Assembly (NCBI GenBank): GCA_002491115.1
Contig: DKVI01000009.1
Coordinates: 1-6,760 of the forward strand
Direction of reading: 5' to 3'
Length of the DNA stretch: 6,760 bases
From: Lachnospiraceae bacterium UBA7182
GTDB taxonomy: Bacteria > Bacillota > Clostridia > Lachnospirales > Lachnospiraceae
Made by a program: the position numbers and the translations under genes
Shown here: positions 6,330-6,760 of the stretch, piece after piece
Numbering within the stretch: position 1 is the stretch's first letter
Layout: each line of letters starts with the position of its first letter
Notes under the pieces: model-generated
The model's database searches: none
What the model saw: the letters and a program-made list of their open reading frames with translations, nothing else
Told to the model about the DNA's origin: nothing

Positions 6330-6760
6330 GCCTGTGCGGTTGGAATATGAAAAACAGCGTTATTCATGACGGAAGAAGGGATGGATTTTAAGGGATTCTC
6401 CTGAGGGTGAAAGATATCATAAAAAAGAGAACACAAACAAGACTGCCACCCATTTTTATTCCGCAGTCTGTGCTGGAAACACCATATGATTTGCAAGCTT
6501 TGAGTCATACTGCTTTTTGGATGCTTTCAAGAGACGGTGAGAACAGGCGCAGCTCTTTTCTGTGAAACCATAAATCAGACTGGTGGTTCAGGTAGACCAT
6601 CTGCAAGGCGGCAAGCGCTCTGCTTCCATTGGGAGACCAGGCCATCCCATTGTGTTTTTGTCGCCTGGCCACAATCAGATCGTTTGCTTTTTCGACAGGA
6701 TTGCTGGAATTCCTGAGGCCAAGTTTTGCTCTTAACGCATAGCAGGTGATGGCATCACCT
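6330..6760 (-). mobile_element. Partial insertion sequence (3' end)
   Basis: This stretch covers the transposase C-terminus plus the non-coding tail between its stop codon (6505) and the point where AOR homology resumes. I cannot place the element's end exactly. It lies somewhere between about 6325 and 6504, because no AOR-like residues are seen upstream of KKFKSMVIGPAGE. The other end lies outside the window, so terminal inverted repeats and a target duplication cannot be tested. The roughly 175-bp tail holds no convincing gene; a 63-codon open frame there (6317-6508) is unlike any protein I know. Confidence 0.5.
6505..6760 (-). CDS. Transposase, C-terminal fragment (cut by window edge)
   Basis: An open frame enters from the right window edge and runs 84 codons to a TGA at 6505-6507; its start lies beyond 6760. 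The peptide contains LGLRNSSNPVEKANDLIVAR (residues 13-32), then RQKHNGMAWSPNGSRALAAL (33-52), and a short basic/aromatic tail. The NPVEKAN stretch looks like the region holding the final Glu of a DDE catalytic triad, and the RQK...GM.WS..GS block is a pattern I associate with C-termini of clostridial IS transposases. I cannot assign the IS family with confidence. The gene reads toward the truncated AOR gene, so the insertion lies between the AOR N-terminal coding part (presumably outside the window) and the part seen here. Whether the transposase itself is intact cannot be judged. Confidence 0.65.
   Translation of the reverse strand, partial: GDAITCYALRAKLGLRNSSNPVEKANDLIVARRQKHNGMAWSPNGSRALAALQMVYLNHQSDLWFHRKELRLFSPSLESIQKAV

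Noticed and set aside
6328..6339. Short GC hairpin CCGC-CTGT-GCGG beside a T-run
   Set aside because: The stem is 4 bp and the T-run precedes rather than follows it on the plus strand, while an A-run follows on the minus strand, so it cannot work as an intrinsic terminator in either direction.
6416..6440. Possible outward promoter from the insertion sequence (TTGTTT and TATGAT on the minus strand)
   Set aside because: The spacer is only 13 nt and the -35 is poor, so it is not credible without mapping data.
6317..6508. A 63-codon minus-strand open frame whose ATG overlaps the transposase stop codon (ATGA)
   Set aside because: Its composition and sequence match no protein I know, it has no ribosome binding site, and it lies in the probable non-coding tail of the insertion sequence.

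Overview
The window looks like a piece of a Firmicutes/Clostridia chromosome, probably a Lachnospiraceae-type gut anaerobe. This rests on moderate GC, strong AGGAGG-type ribosome binding sites, short intergenic gaps, an oxygen-sensitive tungsten/molybdenum enzyme family (aldehyde:ferredoxin oxidoreductase, AOR), and protein style. I ran no database search, so the taxonomy is an inference. Every supportable gene lies on the minus strand, so transcription runs from high to low coordinates.

Layout in transcription order. At 6505-6760 is the C-terminal end of a transposase, cut by the window edge and followed by about 175 bp of probable insertion-sequence tail. At 4765-6312 is an AOR-family gene with an intact C-terminal part but no N-terminal ~150-180 residues. 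Homology resumes right at the conserved GPAGE motif, next to the transposase tail, so the insertion sequence appears to have interrupted the gene. Next come a classical short-chain dehydrogenase/reductase (3966-4727) and a 12-helix MFS transporter (2759-3940), with gaps of 37 and 25 bp. A strong rho-independent terminator (2711-2752) closes this first unit. A second unit follows: a MATE-family exporter (1331-2686) and moeA, the molybdopterin molybdotransferase (97-1305), 25 bp apart. A plausible promoter for the second unit lies inside the terminator. Positions 1-96 hold no recognisable feature.

How the genes could fit together (inference). The MFS protein would move a small molecule, probably an organic anion or alcohol/aldehyde/acid-type compound. 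The SDR would interconvert an alcohol and a carbonyl, and the AOR-family enzyme would act on an aldehyde/acid or related carbon centre using ferredoxin and a tungsto- or molybdopterin cofactor. MoeA inserts the metal into that cofactor, which explains its position beside an AOR gene. If the insertion is real, the AOR step is probably lost in this strain while the downstream genes remain open.
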